64,000 nt of DNA, taken from the NCBI RefSeq assembly GCF_001273835.1, contig NZ_JHEI01000144.1, positions 62,001 through 126,000 of the forward strand. The letters are read 5' to 3'. This document shows positions 18,428 through 27,304 of the stretch, piece by piece. The notes under the pieces were generated by a model. It worked only from the letters and a program-made list of their open reading frames with translations, did no database searches and was not told the DNA's origin. Position 1 is the stretch's first letter. Every line of letters begins with the position of its first letter. The stretch is from Leucobacter celer subsp. astrifaciens. Its GTDB lineage: Bacteria; Actinomycetota; Actinomycetes; Actinomycetales; Microbacteriaceae. A program made the translations under genes and the position numbers.

Positions 18428-19204
18428 ATGACCAGCACCCCCCGTCCCAGCATCCTCGTCCTCTCCCTGCTCGGCGCGACCACCGGCCTGCTCTCCGGAC
18501 TCTTCGGCATCGGCGGAGGCGTAGTCCTCGTCCCGATGCTCGTCATGATCCTCGGCTTCCAGCAGCGGCTCGCGGCCGGCACCTCGGTCGCGGCGATTCT
18601 GCCGGCGGCGGTGGTCGGGGGCATCGGCTACGCGGTGCAGGGCAACGTGGACTGGCTCGCGGCGCTGCTGCTGGCGGCGGGCATCATCTTCGGCGCCCAG
18701 CTCGGCAGCTTCCTGCTCTCCCGGGTGCCCACCGGCTTCCTGCGCTGGATGTTCATGGCGTTCCTGCTGGGCGTGGTGATCAGCCTCTGGTTCGTGGTGC
18801 CGCAGCGCGACGCCTCGATCGACATCACCGTGCTCTCCGGCATCCTGCTCGTGTTCACGGGACTCGTGACGGGTGTGCTCTCCGGGCTGCTCGGGGTCGG
18901 CGGCGGCGTGGTCGTCGTGCCGATCCTCATGTTCTTCTTCGGGTCGAGCGACCTCGTCGCGAAGGGCACCTCGCTGATCATGCTCATCCCCGGATCGCTG
19001 TCGGGAACGATCGGCAATGCGCGCCGACGCAACGTCGACCTGCGGGCGGCCGCGATACTCGGGATCGCGGCGAGCGTGCTCTCGCCGCTCGGAGCGGTGA
19101 TCGCGACGCACATCCCGCCGTTCTGGTCGAACGCGGCGTTCTCGGTCCTGCTCGCGTTCATCCTGGGGCAGATGCTCTTCAAGACGCTGCGCAAGAAGAA
19201 GTAG
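18428..19204 (+). CDS. TSUP (TauE/SafE)-family permease
   Basis: 258 residues with about eight hydrophobic segments and the duplicated family motif: GLLSGLFGIGGGVVLVPML near the N-terminus and GVLSGLLGVGGGVVVVPIL at about 150. The family moves sulfite, sulfonates or organic anions across the inner membrane. ATG at 18428 with little ribosome-binding signal; 54 bases separate it from the preceding gene. The role is not fixed by context, though a sulfonate-type importer lies 8 kb downstream. Confidence 0.85.
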   Translation: MTSTPRPSILVLSLLGATTGLLSGLFGIGGGVVLVPMLVMILGFQQRLAAGTSVAAILPAAVVGGIGYAVQGNVDWLAALLLAAGIIFGAQLGSFLLSRVPTGFLRWMFMAFLLGVVISLWFVVPQRDASIDITVLSGILLVFTGLVTGVLSGLLGVGGGVVVVPILMFFFGSSDLVAKGTSLIMLIPGSLSGTIGNARRRNVDLRAAAILGIAASVLSPLGAVIATHIPPFWSNAAFSVLLAFILGQMLFKTLRKKK

Positions 19205-19261
19205 GCGGTTGCCGGGAGTACCCTTGCCTGTCCCCCACCCGCGCCTACCGAACCGCCGCCA

Positions 19262-19348
19262 CCCGATCCCCTCTTCGCGCGTCAGTTGTTGTCATCAAAC
19301 CTCGGATGAGGCAGCAAGAACTGACGCGCGAAGGAAGAGGGGATCGGG
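19262..19348. terminator. Hairpin repeat family, copy 2
   Basis: A long stem between convergent genes. CCCGATCCC and TTCGCGCGTCAGT on the left pair with ACTGACGCGCGAA and GGGATCGGG on the right. The top of the hairpin contains TCATC and GATGA around AAACCTCG. The left half and top match copy 1 at 2403-2520 closely. Probable bidirectional terminator between the permease and lrp genes. Confidence 0.65.
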
Positions 19349-19395
19349 CGGGGCGCAGGAGAGGACGGGCTCAAGGCCCGGATCCGGAAGGCCCC

Positions 19396-20385
19396 TCAGG
19401 GGGCGGGGTAGGCGGGCGGCAGCACGACGTCGCTGCGCTTGTACATGGTGAGCAGGGGTTCGGCGCGCACGCTGAGCTCCCCCTCGGGGAAGCGCGTCGC
19501 CAGCTCGGCGATCGCGGCCGGCACCTCGTTCCGATCCCGGAACGCCAGCATCGCCCGCACCGAGCTGTCGGACGAGGTCTCGGCCACCCATCGGCTGCGA
19601 GGGTCCGCGGCGATGAGGTCAGCGAGAGCACCCAGCCGGGCGACGGAGACGCGGGCGTCGAGATAGACCTCGTAGGGGAAGCCGAGCAGGCCCGGATCGA
19701 GCACCGCGCGGATGCTGACGCGGTCGGCGCGCTGCAGGATCTGGATCCGCCGGCGCACGGTCGCCTTCGCGAGTCCGAGCTCCGAGGAGATCGCGTCGAT
19801 GCTCATGCGCCCGTCCCGAATGAGCAGGTCGAGGATGCCCCGGTCGACCTGATCGAGTTCGTTGAGCAGCTCCTCGGGGGCGACCAGCGCCGAGGTCTCG
19901 TCCTCGCCGAGCACGGCGAGCTGTCCCTCGTCGAGGATGTCGGGCTGCCAGCCGCGCACGGTACGCCGGTAGCGGTGCAGCGGCGAGAAGGAGTAGTCGC
20001 GCACCTCTAGGCGGGGGAGTTCGCGCTCGATGAGGGACGCGCGGTCCTCGGTGCGGATGAAGCACTCCGCGAGCACGGCGCTCTCGGACATCAGCGTGCT
20101 GACCCAGAGCGTCTCCGGCCGATGCGACAGCCAGCGCGCGACGTTCGAGAGCTGGTCGGGGCGGCAGGCGATGCGGGCGAGGAAGGCGTCGCCGCGCCCG
20201 GCGACGAGCGGGTGGGCGAAGGCGGTGACCCGCACGAGCCCCTGCTCGAAGAGGCGCGTGGCGCGTCGGGACACGGTGCGCTCCTGCAGGCCCGTCGCCT
20301 GCGCGATCAGGCGCCAGGAGGCGCGGCCGTTGCGCAGCAGCGCGGCGCAGATGTCGCGGTCGGCCGGGTCCAGTACTTCGGTCAT
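19396..20385 (-). CDS. Lrp/AsnC-family regulator with two HTH domains
   Basis: 329 residues, about twice the usual Lrp length. The first helix-turn-helix (about 8-50) includes RASWRLIAQATGLQERTVSRR. A second complete AsnC-type unit starts near residue 160 with LNELDQVDRGILDLLIRDGRMS and SSELGLAKATVRRRIQIL, followed by a ligand domain. This is a fused pair of Lrp units. It diverges from the amidase-1/PotABCD module, whose promoter it probably controls in response to a substrate-derived amine or acid. It is paralogous to the regulator at 26155-27135. Confidence 0.87.
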   Translation of the reverse strand: MTEVLDPADRDICAALLRNGRASWRLIAQATGLQERTVSRRATRLFEQGLVRVTAFAHPLVAGRGDAFLARIACRPDQLSNVARWLSHRPETLWVSTLMSESAVLAECFIRTEDRASLIERELPRLEVRDYSFSPLHRYRRTVRGWQPDILDEGQLAVLGEDETSALVAPEELLNELDQVDRGILDLLIRDGRMSIDAISSELGLAKATVRRRIQILQRADRVSIRAVLDPGLLGFPYEVYLDARVSVARLGALADLIAADPRSRWVAETSSDSSVRAMLAFRDRNEVPAAIAELATRFPEGELSVRAEPLLTMYKRSDVVLPPAYPAP

Positions 20386-20459
20386 GCGCGCTCGCTCTCG
20401 CCGTTTCGGTCAAAGCCCAGATCCCAGTGTAACTTTTCGGACACCTGAAGGACTCAGTA

Positions 20460-20495
20460 TTGACATAGTAGTCATTTATGGTCATTATTTATGAC
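20460..20495 (+). promoter_or_regulatory. Promoter and repeat operator of the amidase-1 operon
   Basis: TTGACA (20460-20465), a 17-base spacer and CATTAT (20483-20488) form a near-consensus promoter. GTCATTTA (20471) and GTCATTAT (20481) are direct repeats, and ATGAC (20491-20495) adds an inverted copy. All overlap the promoter, as expected for an Lrp-type operator bound by the divergent regulator. Confidence 0.65.
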
Positions 20496-20551
20496 GAAAC
20501 AGACACGAAGGCATCCCGCTCTTCCTGTTCTACTCATTCGAGGAGGAGTGA

Positions 20552-22018
20552 GTGACCGAAGTGGACAATGACAACTGTCGCTGGAGCGCGCTGCAGCAGC
20601 TCGCCGCGCTGCAGCGCCGCGAGTTCTCGGCTCGCGAGTTGCTCCGCGATACCCGCGAGCGCTACGAGCGGGTCAACCCCGTGATCAACGCGGTGGTGGC
20701 CGCCGACTTCGCCGCGGCGGAGGAGGTCGCCGAGCGCTCGGATCGGCTGCGGTCCTCCGGCGCCGAGCCGCGTCCGCTTGAGGGGCTGCCCGTCGTGGTG
20801 AAGGATCTCGAGGACACTGCGGGCATGCGCACGACCTACGGCTCGATGCTCCACGCCGATCACGTTCCGGATCGCGATTCGCTGGTCGTGGAGCGGCTGC
20901 GGGCCGCCGGCGCGGTGATCTACGGCAAGAGCAACACCCCCGAGTTCGGCACCGGGTCCCACACCTACAACCGCGTGTACGGCACCACCACCAATCCCTA
21001 CGACCCGAGCCGCTCGGCCGGCGGGTCGAGCGGCGGGGCCGCCGCGGCGCTCGCCGCCGGACTGAGCGCCGTAGCCGACGGCTCGGACATGGGCGGCTCG
21101 CTGCGCAATCCCGCGGCGTTCTGCAATGTCGTGGGGCTGCGGCCCTCCATCGGGCGGGTTCCCAACTGGCCGTCTCAGGACAGCTGGGACACGCTCGCCA
21201 CCAACGGGCCGATGGGGCGCACGGTGGGCGATGTGGCCCTGCTGCTGTCGGTGCTCTCGGGCGGAGACGTGCGCGCCCCGATCGCTTTCCCCGACGCGCT
21301 GGGAGCCGGGATCCCCGCGCTCGGCCGGCCCCTGCGCATCGGCTGGAGCCGCACGCTCGGGGGCCTCGACATCCAGCCGGAGATCACCGCGGTGCTCGAC
21401 GGCGAGGGCAGGCCGACGCTCGATGGGCTCGGCCACGCGGTGCGCGACGTCGAACCGGTGCTCGAGGAAGCCGATCGCGCATTCCGGGTGCTGCGCGGGC
21501 TGAACTACGCCCGCGGCTTCGGCAGGCTGCTCGACGAGCACCGTGAGCTGCTCAGCCCCGAACTCGTGGCGAACACCGAGGCCGGGCTGCGCCTCACGGT
21601 CGCCGACTTCCTTGAGGCCCGTGAGCAGCGCACCCGGGTCTACAACGGGCTGGTCGGCCTCTTCGACGGGATCGACGTGCTTGCAGCCCCCGTCACCGCG
21701 GTCGTGCCCTTCCCTGCAGAGCAGAGCTGGCCGCAGGAGATCAACGGCGTCGTGCAGCCGGACTACCTCGAGTGGATGCGGGCGAGCTGGCGCATCTCGC
21801 TCACCGGTTTCGCCGCGATCAGCGTGCCCTGCGGCTTCACCGCCTCGGGCCTGCCGGTCGGGCTGCACCTGATCGCTCCGCCCCGGCAGGAGCCGCTGCT
21901 GCTCGCCCTGGCGCAGCAGTTCGAAGACGCTCGGCCCGTGTGGCGCGAGCGACCCCGGATCCTCGCGGCGCAGGCCGCACCCCATGAATCACTGCAAGAA
22001 ACGGAGGCACTGCGATGA
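20552..22018 (+). CDS. Amidase-signature hydrolase, module 1
   Basis: 488 residues. The amidase signature contains the Ser-Ser-Lys triad: K84 in VVKDLEDTAG, the GGSSGG serine, and the nucleophile in SDMGGSLRNPA. Such enzymes hydrolyse carboxamides to acid and ammonia in the cytoplasm. The GTG at 20552 follows AGGAGG. It overlaps the PotA-like gene by four bases and heads the operon with that importer, so its substrate is probably what the importer brings in. Similar in design to the second amidase at 30881-32311, but each is paired with a different class of importer. Confidence 0.92.
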   Translation: MTEVDNDNCRWSALQQLAALQRREFSARELLRDTRERYERVNPVINAVVAADFAAAEEVAERSDRLRSSGAEPRPLEGLPVVVKDLEDTAGMRTTYGSMLHADHVPDRDSLVVERLRAAGAVIYGKSNTPEFGTGSHTYNRVYGTTTNPYDPSRSAGGSSGGAAAALAAGLSAVADGSDMGGSLRNPAAFCNVVGLRPSIGRVPNWPSQDSWDTLATNGPMGRTVGDVALLLSVLSGGDVRAPIAFPDALGAGIPALGRPLRIGWSRTLGGLDIQPEITAVLDGEGRPTLDGLGHAVRDVEPVLEEADRAFRVLRGLNYARGFGRLLDEHRELLSPELVANTEAGLRLTVADFLEAREQRTRVYNGLVGLFDGIDVLAAPVTAVVPFPAEQSWPQEINGVVQPDYLEWMRASWRISLTGFAAISVPCGFTASGLPVGLHLIAPPRQEPLLLALAQQFEDARPVWRERPRILAAQAAPHESLQETEALR

Positions 22019-23094
22019 GCAGCAGCGATGGCGCAACGCTCTCGATCAGAGATCTCACCAAGGAGTTCACCACCCCGGAGGGGTCGAACTTCACCGCTCT
22101 CAAGGGCATCGATCTGGATATCGTTCCGGGCGAGTTCTTCGTCATGCTGGGCCCGTCGGGCTGCGGCAAGACGACGCTGCTGCGCTCGATCGCGGGTCTG
22201 GAGCAGCCGACGAGCGGCGAGATCTGGTTGGGGGGTGATCGGATCGATCAGTTGCCGCCGTATCGGCGGCACGTGAACACGGTGTTCCAGGCGTACGCGC
22301 TGTTCCCGCATCTGACGGTGCGGGAGAACATCGCGTTCGGTCTCGAGATGGAGGGCAAGTCGGCGAAGTCGGCCGAGGTGCGAGCCCGTGTCGACGAGAT
22401 GCTCGAGCTGGTGGGGCTGGGCGAGTTCGGGAGCCGGAAGCCCGCCCAGCTGTCGGGGGGCCAGCAGCAGCGGGTCGCGCTCGCGCGGGCGCTGGCGAAG
22501 AAGCCCGACGTGCTGCTGCTGGACGAGCCGCTGTCGGCGCTGGATTTGAAGCTGCGGCGCGGCATGCAGACGGAGCTCAAGCGCATCCAGGTCGAGTCGG
22601 GGATCACCTTCGTGTTCGTGACGCACGATCAGGAGGAAGCGATGAGCATGGGGGATCGGATCGCGGTGTTCAACCGCGGATCGATCGCCCAGCTGGGGGC
22701 TCCGCGCGAACTGTATGCGGAGCCGGCGAACCGGTTCGTGGCCGAGTTCATCGGCGAGATGAACTTCCTCACCGTGACCCCGGACGGGGATGGTGCGCGT
22801 ACACGCGACGGTGCCCTGATCGAGGTGGACGCGCTGTCGGAGCCGGTTGCTGGCGAGTCGGAGGCGACGGTCGGGATCCGTCCGGAGCACCTCCGGATCG
22901 CGGACGCGGGCGCGTTTACCGGGGAGATCGTCGCCTCCCAGTACACGGGCACGGACCTCAGGCTGTGCGTGCGGATCGGGGCGCGCGAGGAGGTGTGGGC
23001 GCGGGTGGACGCGAACTACGCCGGGCCCTCCGCGGTCGGCGAGCGGACGGCGCTGGCGGTGGCGCCGCGGGCGGCGAGGGTGGTGCGGTCATGA
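22015..23094 (+). CDS. Polyamine-type ABC importer, ATP-binding subunit
   Basis: 359 residues, PotA-like. Walker A GPSGCGKTT at about 46-54, signature LSGGQQQR at about 146-153, LLLDEPLSALD, and a C-terminal TOBE domain with VGIRPEHLRIAD. Energises the two permeases that follow. The ATG overlaps the amidase stop (ATGA) and its own stop overlaps the next gene, so the whole module is translationally coupled. The real substrate is probably an amide- or amine-containing compound rather than spermidine itself. Confidence 0.9.
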   Translation: MSSSDGATLSIRDLTKEFTTPEGSNFTALKGIDLDIVPGEFFVMLGPSGCGKTTLLRSIAGLEQPTSGEIWLGGDRIDQLPPYRRHVNTVFQAYALFPHLTVRENIAFGLEMEGKSAKSAEVRARVDEMLELVGLGEFGSRKPAQLSGGQQQRVALARALAKKPDVLLLDEPLSALDLKLRRGMQTELKRIQVESGITFVFVTHDQEEAMSMGDRIAVFNRGSIAQLGAPRELYAEPANRFVAEFIGEMNFLTVTPDGDGARTRDGALIEVDALSEPVAGESEATVGIRPEHLRIADAGAFTGEIVASQYTGTDLRLCVRIGAREEVWARVDANYAGPSAVGERTALAVAPRAARVVRS

Positions 23095-24074
23095 CCGCGC
23101 CGTCTCACCACGCATCGCCTCCGCATCCGACGGTGCCGGTGGATGTGGCGTCGGCGGAGCAGTTCCGCAAGACGAGGTGGCGGCGTCCGGGGAGCGGTTC
23201 GCCGTGGCTCGCCGCCCCGGGCCTCGTGCTGGGGATCGTGTTTGTCGCGCTGCCGGTGATCCTCGTGATCGGCTACTCCTTCATGAGCCGGGCGCCGGGC
23301 GGGGTGGGCGTCGCCGGGCCGGTGAGCTTCGACAGCTGGCAGCGGCTCCTCTTCGAGGAGGACTTCAGCGGCGATCTCGCCTTCAACGGCCAGTACCTTG
23401 TGATCCTGTGGCGATCGGTGTGGATGGCGGGCCTGACCACGCTGCTCGCGATCCTGGTCGCGATCCCCACCGCGGTGTGGATCGCGACGCGCACCCCGAA
23501 GGTGCGCAACATGCTCGTGCTCGCGGTGACGATCCCGTTCTGGACGAACACCCTGATCCGCACCTACGCGTGGATGATCATGCTCAACGACCAGGGCCTC
23601 ATCAACGCGGGGATCAAGGCGGTCGGCTTCGAACCGCTGCCGATGTTCCCGAGCCCGTTCGCGACGATGGTCGGTCTCGTGTACGTGTTCGTGCCGTTCA
23701 TGATCCTGCCGATCTACACGAGCGCCGCGAAGTTCGACTTCCGTCTCGCGGAAGCGGCCTACGACCTCGGCGCGACCCGCTGGAAAGTGGTGTCCCGTGT
23801 GCTGCTGCCGAGTCTGCGCTCGGGCATCCTCGCGGGCAGCCTGCTCGTGTTCGTGCCCGCCCTGGGCGCGTTCATCCAGCCGATGCTGCTCGGCGGCGCG
23901 AAGCTCGACCTGATCGGCACCGTCATCCAGCGCCAGTTCAAGGAATCCATGAACTGGCCCTTCGGCGCCGCGATCTCCGTCGCCCTGCTGATTCTGACCA
24001 TGCTGGCGCTGCTCGGCTTCGCGTTCGCCGCGAAACGGCTGTCCGCGTCGGGCGAGAAAGCGAGCCTGCTATGA
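23091..24074 (+). CDS. Polyamine-type ABC importer, permease 1
   Basis: 327 residues, PotB-like, with about six membrane helices. The EAA loop is AAYDLGATRWKVVSRVLLPSLRSGI. A 45-residue polar N-terminus precedes the first helix. The ATG at 23091 overlaps the ATPase stop, and the stop overlaps the next permease start. It forms the pore with the next gene product. Confidence 0.88.
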   Translation: MTAPSHHASPPHPTVPVDVASAEQFRKTRWRRPGSGSPWLAAPGLVLGIVFVALPVILVIGYSFMSRAPGGVGVAGPVSFDSWQRLLFEEDFSGDLAFNGQYLVILWRSVWMAGLTTLLAILVAIPTAVWIATRTPKVRNMLVLAVTIPFWTNTLIRTYAWMIMLNDQGLINAGIKAVGFEPLPMFPSPFATMVGLVYVFVPFMILPIYTSAAKFDFRLAEAAYDLGATRWKVVSRVLLPSLRSGILAGSLLVFVPALGAFIQPMLLGGAKLDLIGTVIQRQFKESMNWPFGAAISVALLILTMLALLGFAFAAKRLSASGEKASLL

Positions 24075-24931
24075 CCACCACCAGCACCGCTAGCGGCATC
24101 GGCAGCGCTGCGCCTCCTGCCGGCGCTCCCGATCGCTCCCGGTTGCGCGCGTTCAGAGCGCTGAACGCGTTCCCCGGATTCGCGGGAGTCGGCATCGCCC
24201 TGCTCGTGTTCCTCTACCTGCCGCTGACCGTGATCATCGGGTACTCGTTCAACGCGAACAACATCGTGATGGTGTGGGGCGGGTTCAGTCTCGACTGGTA
24301 CACGGAAGTGTTCCGATCAGCTCAGATCCGGCAGGCGTTCATGAACTCCCTGGTCATCGCCGTCTGGTCGACCGTGATCGTGCTCATCCTCGCGGTCCTC
24401 GCGGCCGTCGGCCTGATCAGCATGAAGCGCCGCAACTCGGCACTCGCGTCCGGCCTGCTGGCCGCACCGCTGATCCTGCCCGAGATCGTGCTCGCGATCG
24501 CGATCCTCAGCCTCTTCGCGTTCGCGAAGGTGCCGCTCGGGATCCCCGCGATGATCGTCGGCCACGCCGTGGTCGGGCTGCCCTTCGCGCTGATGACGAT
24601 CCGCTCCCGCCTCGCGGAAGCCGACTGGTCCCAGTTCGAGGCCGCAGCCGACCTCGGTGCGAACGAGCGCCGCATCTTCCGGCGCATCACCCTCCCCATG
24701 CTGACCCCCGCGATCATCTCCGGCGGCATGCTCTCCTTCATCGTGTCGATGGACAACTTCATCATGTCCTTCTTCACCGCAGGCCCCGGCTCCACCACGC
24801 TCCCCCTCTACATCTGGGGATCGCTCCGCGTCGGTCTCACCCCCGAGATCAACGCCCTCTCGACCATGATCCTGGTCGTCTCCGTCCTCGTCCTCGTCCT
24901 GTCCCAACTCATCACCCGAAAGAAAGGCTGA
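24071..24931 (+). CDS. Polyamine-type ABC importer, permease 2
   Basis: 286 residues, PotC-like. About six helices; the EAA loop is AAADLGANERRIFRRITLPMLTPAI, and the following segment, LSFIVSMDNFIMSFFTAGPG, is typical of PotC. ATG at 24071 overlaps the preceding stop. The binding-protein gene follows after three bases. Confidence 0.88.
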   Translation: MTTTSTASGIGSAAPPAGAPDRSRLRAFRALNAFPGFAGVGIALLVFLYLPLTVIIGYSFNANNIVMVWGGFSLDWYTEVFRSAQIRQAFMNSLVIAVWSTVIVLILAVLAAVGLISMKRRNSALASGLLAAPLILPEIVLAIAILSLFAFAKVPLGIPAMIVGHAVVGLPFALMTIRSRLAEADWSQFEAAADLGANERRIFRRITLPMLTPAIISGGMLSFIVSMDNFIMSFFTAGPGSTTLPLYIWGSLRVGLTPEINALSTMILVVSVLVLVLSQLITRKKG

Positions 24932-24934
24932 CCC

Positions 24935-26053
24935 ATGAAACACACGCCCCTGCGCCTCACGCTCGCAGCCACCTCCGTGGCCGCGCTCCTCCTCGGAGCC
25001 ACCGCCTGCGCCACCACCGACAACAACACCGACACCGGAAACGGCAGCGGCAGCGAAGCCGCGGCGTTCCCGGAGAGCGGCTCCGGCGTCGTCAACCTCT
25101 TCAACTTCACCAACTACATCAACCCCGACACGCTCGAGCATTTCACCGAGGAGACCGGCATCACGGTCAACGTCGACACCTTCTCGTCCGCCGAGGAGAT
25201 GGTCGCCAAGGTGAAGACCGGGAGCGCCACCTACGACGTGGTGACGGTGTCCGACTACGTGGCCGAGGATCTCATCGCGAGCGGCCAGCTCGCGGAGATC
25301 GACGCGACGAGCTGGCCGAACGGCGGCAACATCGAGGACGGCTTCATCGACATGTACTTCGACGAGGGTCGCCAGTACACCACGCCCTACGCCATGATCT
25401 ACAACGGCATCGGCTACAGCAGCGCTGTACTGCAGGATCCCGTGACGAGCTGGGACGACTACTTCTCGGCCCCCGCCGGTTCGAGCGGTCTGATCGGCCT
25501 GCACGACAGCCAGACCTTCGTGATCGATGCGGCGCTGCTCGCGACCGGTTCCGAGCCCTGCACCGACGACGGAGCCGACTACCAGAAGGCGCTCGACCTG
25601 CTGAACGAGTTCAAGCCGAACGTCAAGGTGATCAGCTCCGATGGCACCATCGACCGCCTCGCCGGCGGCGAGACCGTGCTCTCGACCATGTGGAACGGCT
25701 CCTTCGCGCGTGCGAAGGCGCAGAACGCCGACCTCGAGTACGTGCTGCCCGAGGAGGGGTACACGATGGGCGGCGACAACCTCGCGATCCTCACGAACGC
25801 GCAGAACGCCGACAACGCGAAGATCTTCATGAACTGGATGCTCGATCCCGCCAACGCGGCGACGAACGCGAACTGGATCAAGTACTCGGTGCCGCTGAAG
25901 GGGATCGGCGAGGCGCTCGACCAGCTCGACGACGGCGGCGGAAAGGTGATCGTGCCGACCGACGAGGAGGCCGCGCGCGGCCTCCTGCAGACGCCCTGCT
26001 CGCCCGACGTGAAGGAGCAGTACGACAAGCTCTGGACGATGTTCAAGGGCTGA
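24935..26053 (+). CDS. Polyamine-type ABC importer, substrate-binding lipoprotein
   Basis: 372 residues, PotD-like. The lipoprotein signal ends at GATAC with C25 lipidated, then a Thr/Asn/Ser-rich linker. The mature protein has VNLFNFTNYINPDTLEHF and ATYDVVTVSDYV, the usual opening of the PotD/PotF fold. It captures the substrate outside the membrane and passes it to the permeases. Last gene of module 1; a strong hairpin follows. Confidence 0.9.
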   Translation: MKHTPLRLTLAATSVAALLLGATACATTDNNTDTGNGSGSEAAAFPESGSGVVNLFNFTNYINPDTLEHFTEETGITVNVDTFSSAEEMVAKVKTGSATYDVVTVSDYVAEDLIASGQLAEIDATSWPNGGNIEDGFIDMYFDEGRQYTTPYAMIYNGIGYSSAVLQDPVTSWDDYFSAPAGSSGLIGLHDSQTFVIDAALLATGSEPCTDDGADYQKALDLLNEFKPNVKVISSDGTIDRLAGGETVLSTMWNGSFARAKAQNADLEYVLPEEGYTMGGDNLAILTNAQNADNAKIFMNWMLDPANAATNANWIKYSVPLKGIGEALDQLDDGGGKVIVPTDEEAARGLLQTPCSPDVKEQYDKLWTMFKG

Positions 26054-26068
26054 GCATGATCGCGCGAC

Positions 26069-26115
26069 CGGGAGCCGCGCCGCGCCGCCCGCAGCGGCGG
26101 CGTGCGGGGCTCCCG
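26069..26115. terminator. Terminator hairpin between convergent genes
   Basis: CGGGAGCC (26069-26076) pairs with GGCTCCCG (26108-26115), with an inner GCCGCC/GGCGGC stem. It lies 16 bases after the binding-protein stop and 40 bases from the end of the opposite lrp gene, so it can serve both. Confidence 0.6.
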
Positions 26116-26154
26116 TGCGCGCTCGCTCCTGTACCCGCCCGCGGGCGCGCGGCC

Positions 26155-27135
26155 TCAGGCGTCGTCCATGCGCACGCCGCTGCGCTTGATCGCCTGGATC
26201 ACGATCGAGGTGTCGACCTCCACCGCGTCCTCGGTCCAGTCGGCCCGCATGAGGAAGTCGGCGAGCGCGGCGTGGTCGACGCAGGCGATGTCGACGAAGA
26301 GCTGGTGGCGGCCGGTGGTGAACGCGAGGTACCGCACTTCGGGCACCCCGGCGAGCCGCATGGCGACCGACTCGGTGCGGCCGGGGAAGGTGCGGATGCG
26401 CAGGATCGCCTCGACGGGGAAGCCGAGGGCCGCCGGCTCGACGACGGCCCGGTCGAAGAGGCGGCCGCTCGCCTGCAGGTGGGCGAGACGGCGGCGCGCC
26501 GAGGCGGGGGAGAGCGCGGTCGCCCGTGCGAGCTCCTCGATCGTCGCGCGCCCGTCGGCCGCGAGCACCCGCGCGATCTCCTGCTCCTCCCTGCCGAGGG
26601 GCGCCAGCTCCACCGACCCCGTCGGCTCCCAGCTCTGCTCGCGATCCTTGAGCGCGGCGACCTGATCCTCGTCGAGGATGCCGGGAAGCCACTGGTGGGT
26701 GCCCTTGTAGAGCTTGAGGATCGTCGCGGTGTCGATGCCCGCCGCGCCGGGCATGCCCGGGATCTCGTCGAGCAGCATCGAGAGCGACCGGGTGCGCTCG
26801 TTCATCAGCTCGAAGACGCAGTCCGCGTCGCCGGTGGTGAGGTAGGTGAACACCGAGTTGGGGCGGGAGGCGGCCGCGGTCGCGGTGACGCGGTTCATGC
26901 CCGAGACGCAGCGCACGCTGGCGATCGTGCTGTCGAGCACACCGCCCTGCGGGAGCAGCGTGAGGCCGGTCATGCGCACCTGCCTGGTGCGCAGCAGCTC
27001 GGTGCCGTGCGCGGCGACGGTGCGCTCGGGGGCGTCGATCACGGAGGCGATGCGGCGCCAGCCGGCGCGCCCGTTGACCTGCAGCGCCGCGACGATCCTC
27101 CGGTCGAGCGATTCGAGTACCTGAGTAGTGATCAT
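26155..27135 (-). CDS. Lrp/AsnC-family regulator with two HTH domains, second copy
   Basis: 326 residues with the same double-unit design as the regulator at 19396-20385. The first HTH includes GRAGWRRIASVIDAPERTV. The second unit, near residue 160, has REEQEIARVLAADGRATIEELARATALSPASARRRL. I chose the ATG at 27135 (MITTQVLESLDRR), since upstream in-frame sequence is AT-rich and non-coding in character. It diverges from the nitrate/sulfonate-type importer and amidase-2 module and is probably its local regulator. Confidence 0.87.
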   Translation of the reverse strand: MITTQVLESLDRRIVAALQVNGRAGWRRIASVIDAPERTVAAHGTELLRTRQVRMTGLTLLPQGGVLDSTIASVRCVSGMNRVTATAAASRPNSVFTYLTTGDADCVFELMNERTRSLSMLLDEIPGMPGAAGIDTATILKLYKGTHQWLPGILDEDQVAALKDREQSWEPTGSVELAPLGREEQEIARVLAADGRATIEELARATALSPASARRRLAHLQASGRLFDRAVVEPAALGFPVEAILRIRTFPGRTESVAMRLAGVPEVRYLAFTTGRHQLFVDIACVDHAALADFLMRADWTEDAVEVDTSIVIQAIKRSGVRMDDA

Positions 27136-27304
27136 GGCAATATTTTCTGCCGATTTCTTCAGAATAGCAATATCGATATACGACACCATTCGTATCTGCT
27201 TAAAGTCATAGCTAATTCGATCAAAGCCGACGGATTGCTCGTCTTCGGGCGGGGCGCGGCAGGATCCGAATTGCTCTCTCAATCCCGAAGTGAAAGTTGT
27301 GTCA
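27136..27304. promoter_or_regulatory. AT-rich divergent promoter region of module 2
   Basis: This spacer is markedly richer in A and T than its surroundings, especially 27136-27230. It contains short inverted repeats such as ATACG/CGTAT (27180-27197) and TTCTG/CAGAA, and repeated GCAATAT words, all typical of Lrp-type binding regions. I cannot assign -35 and -10 boxes with confidence. Confidence 0.5.
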
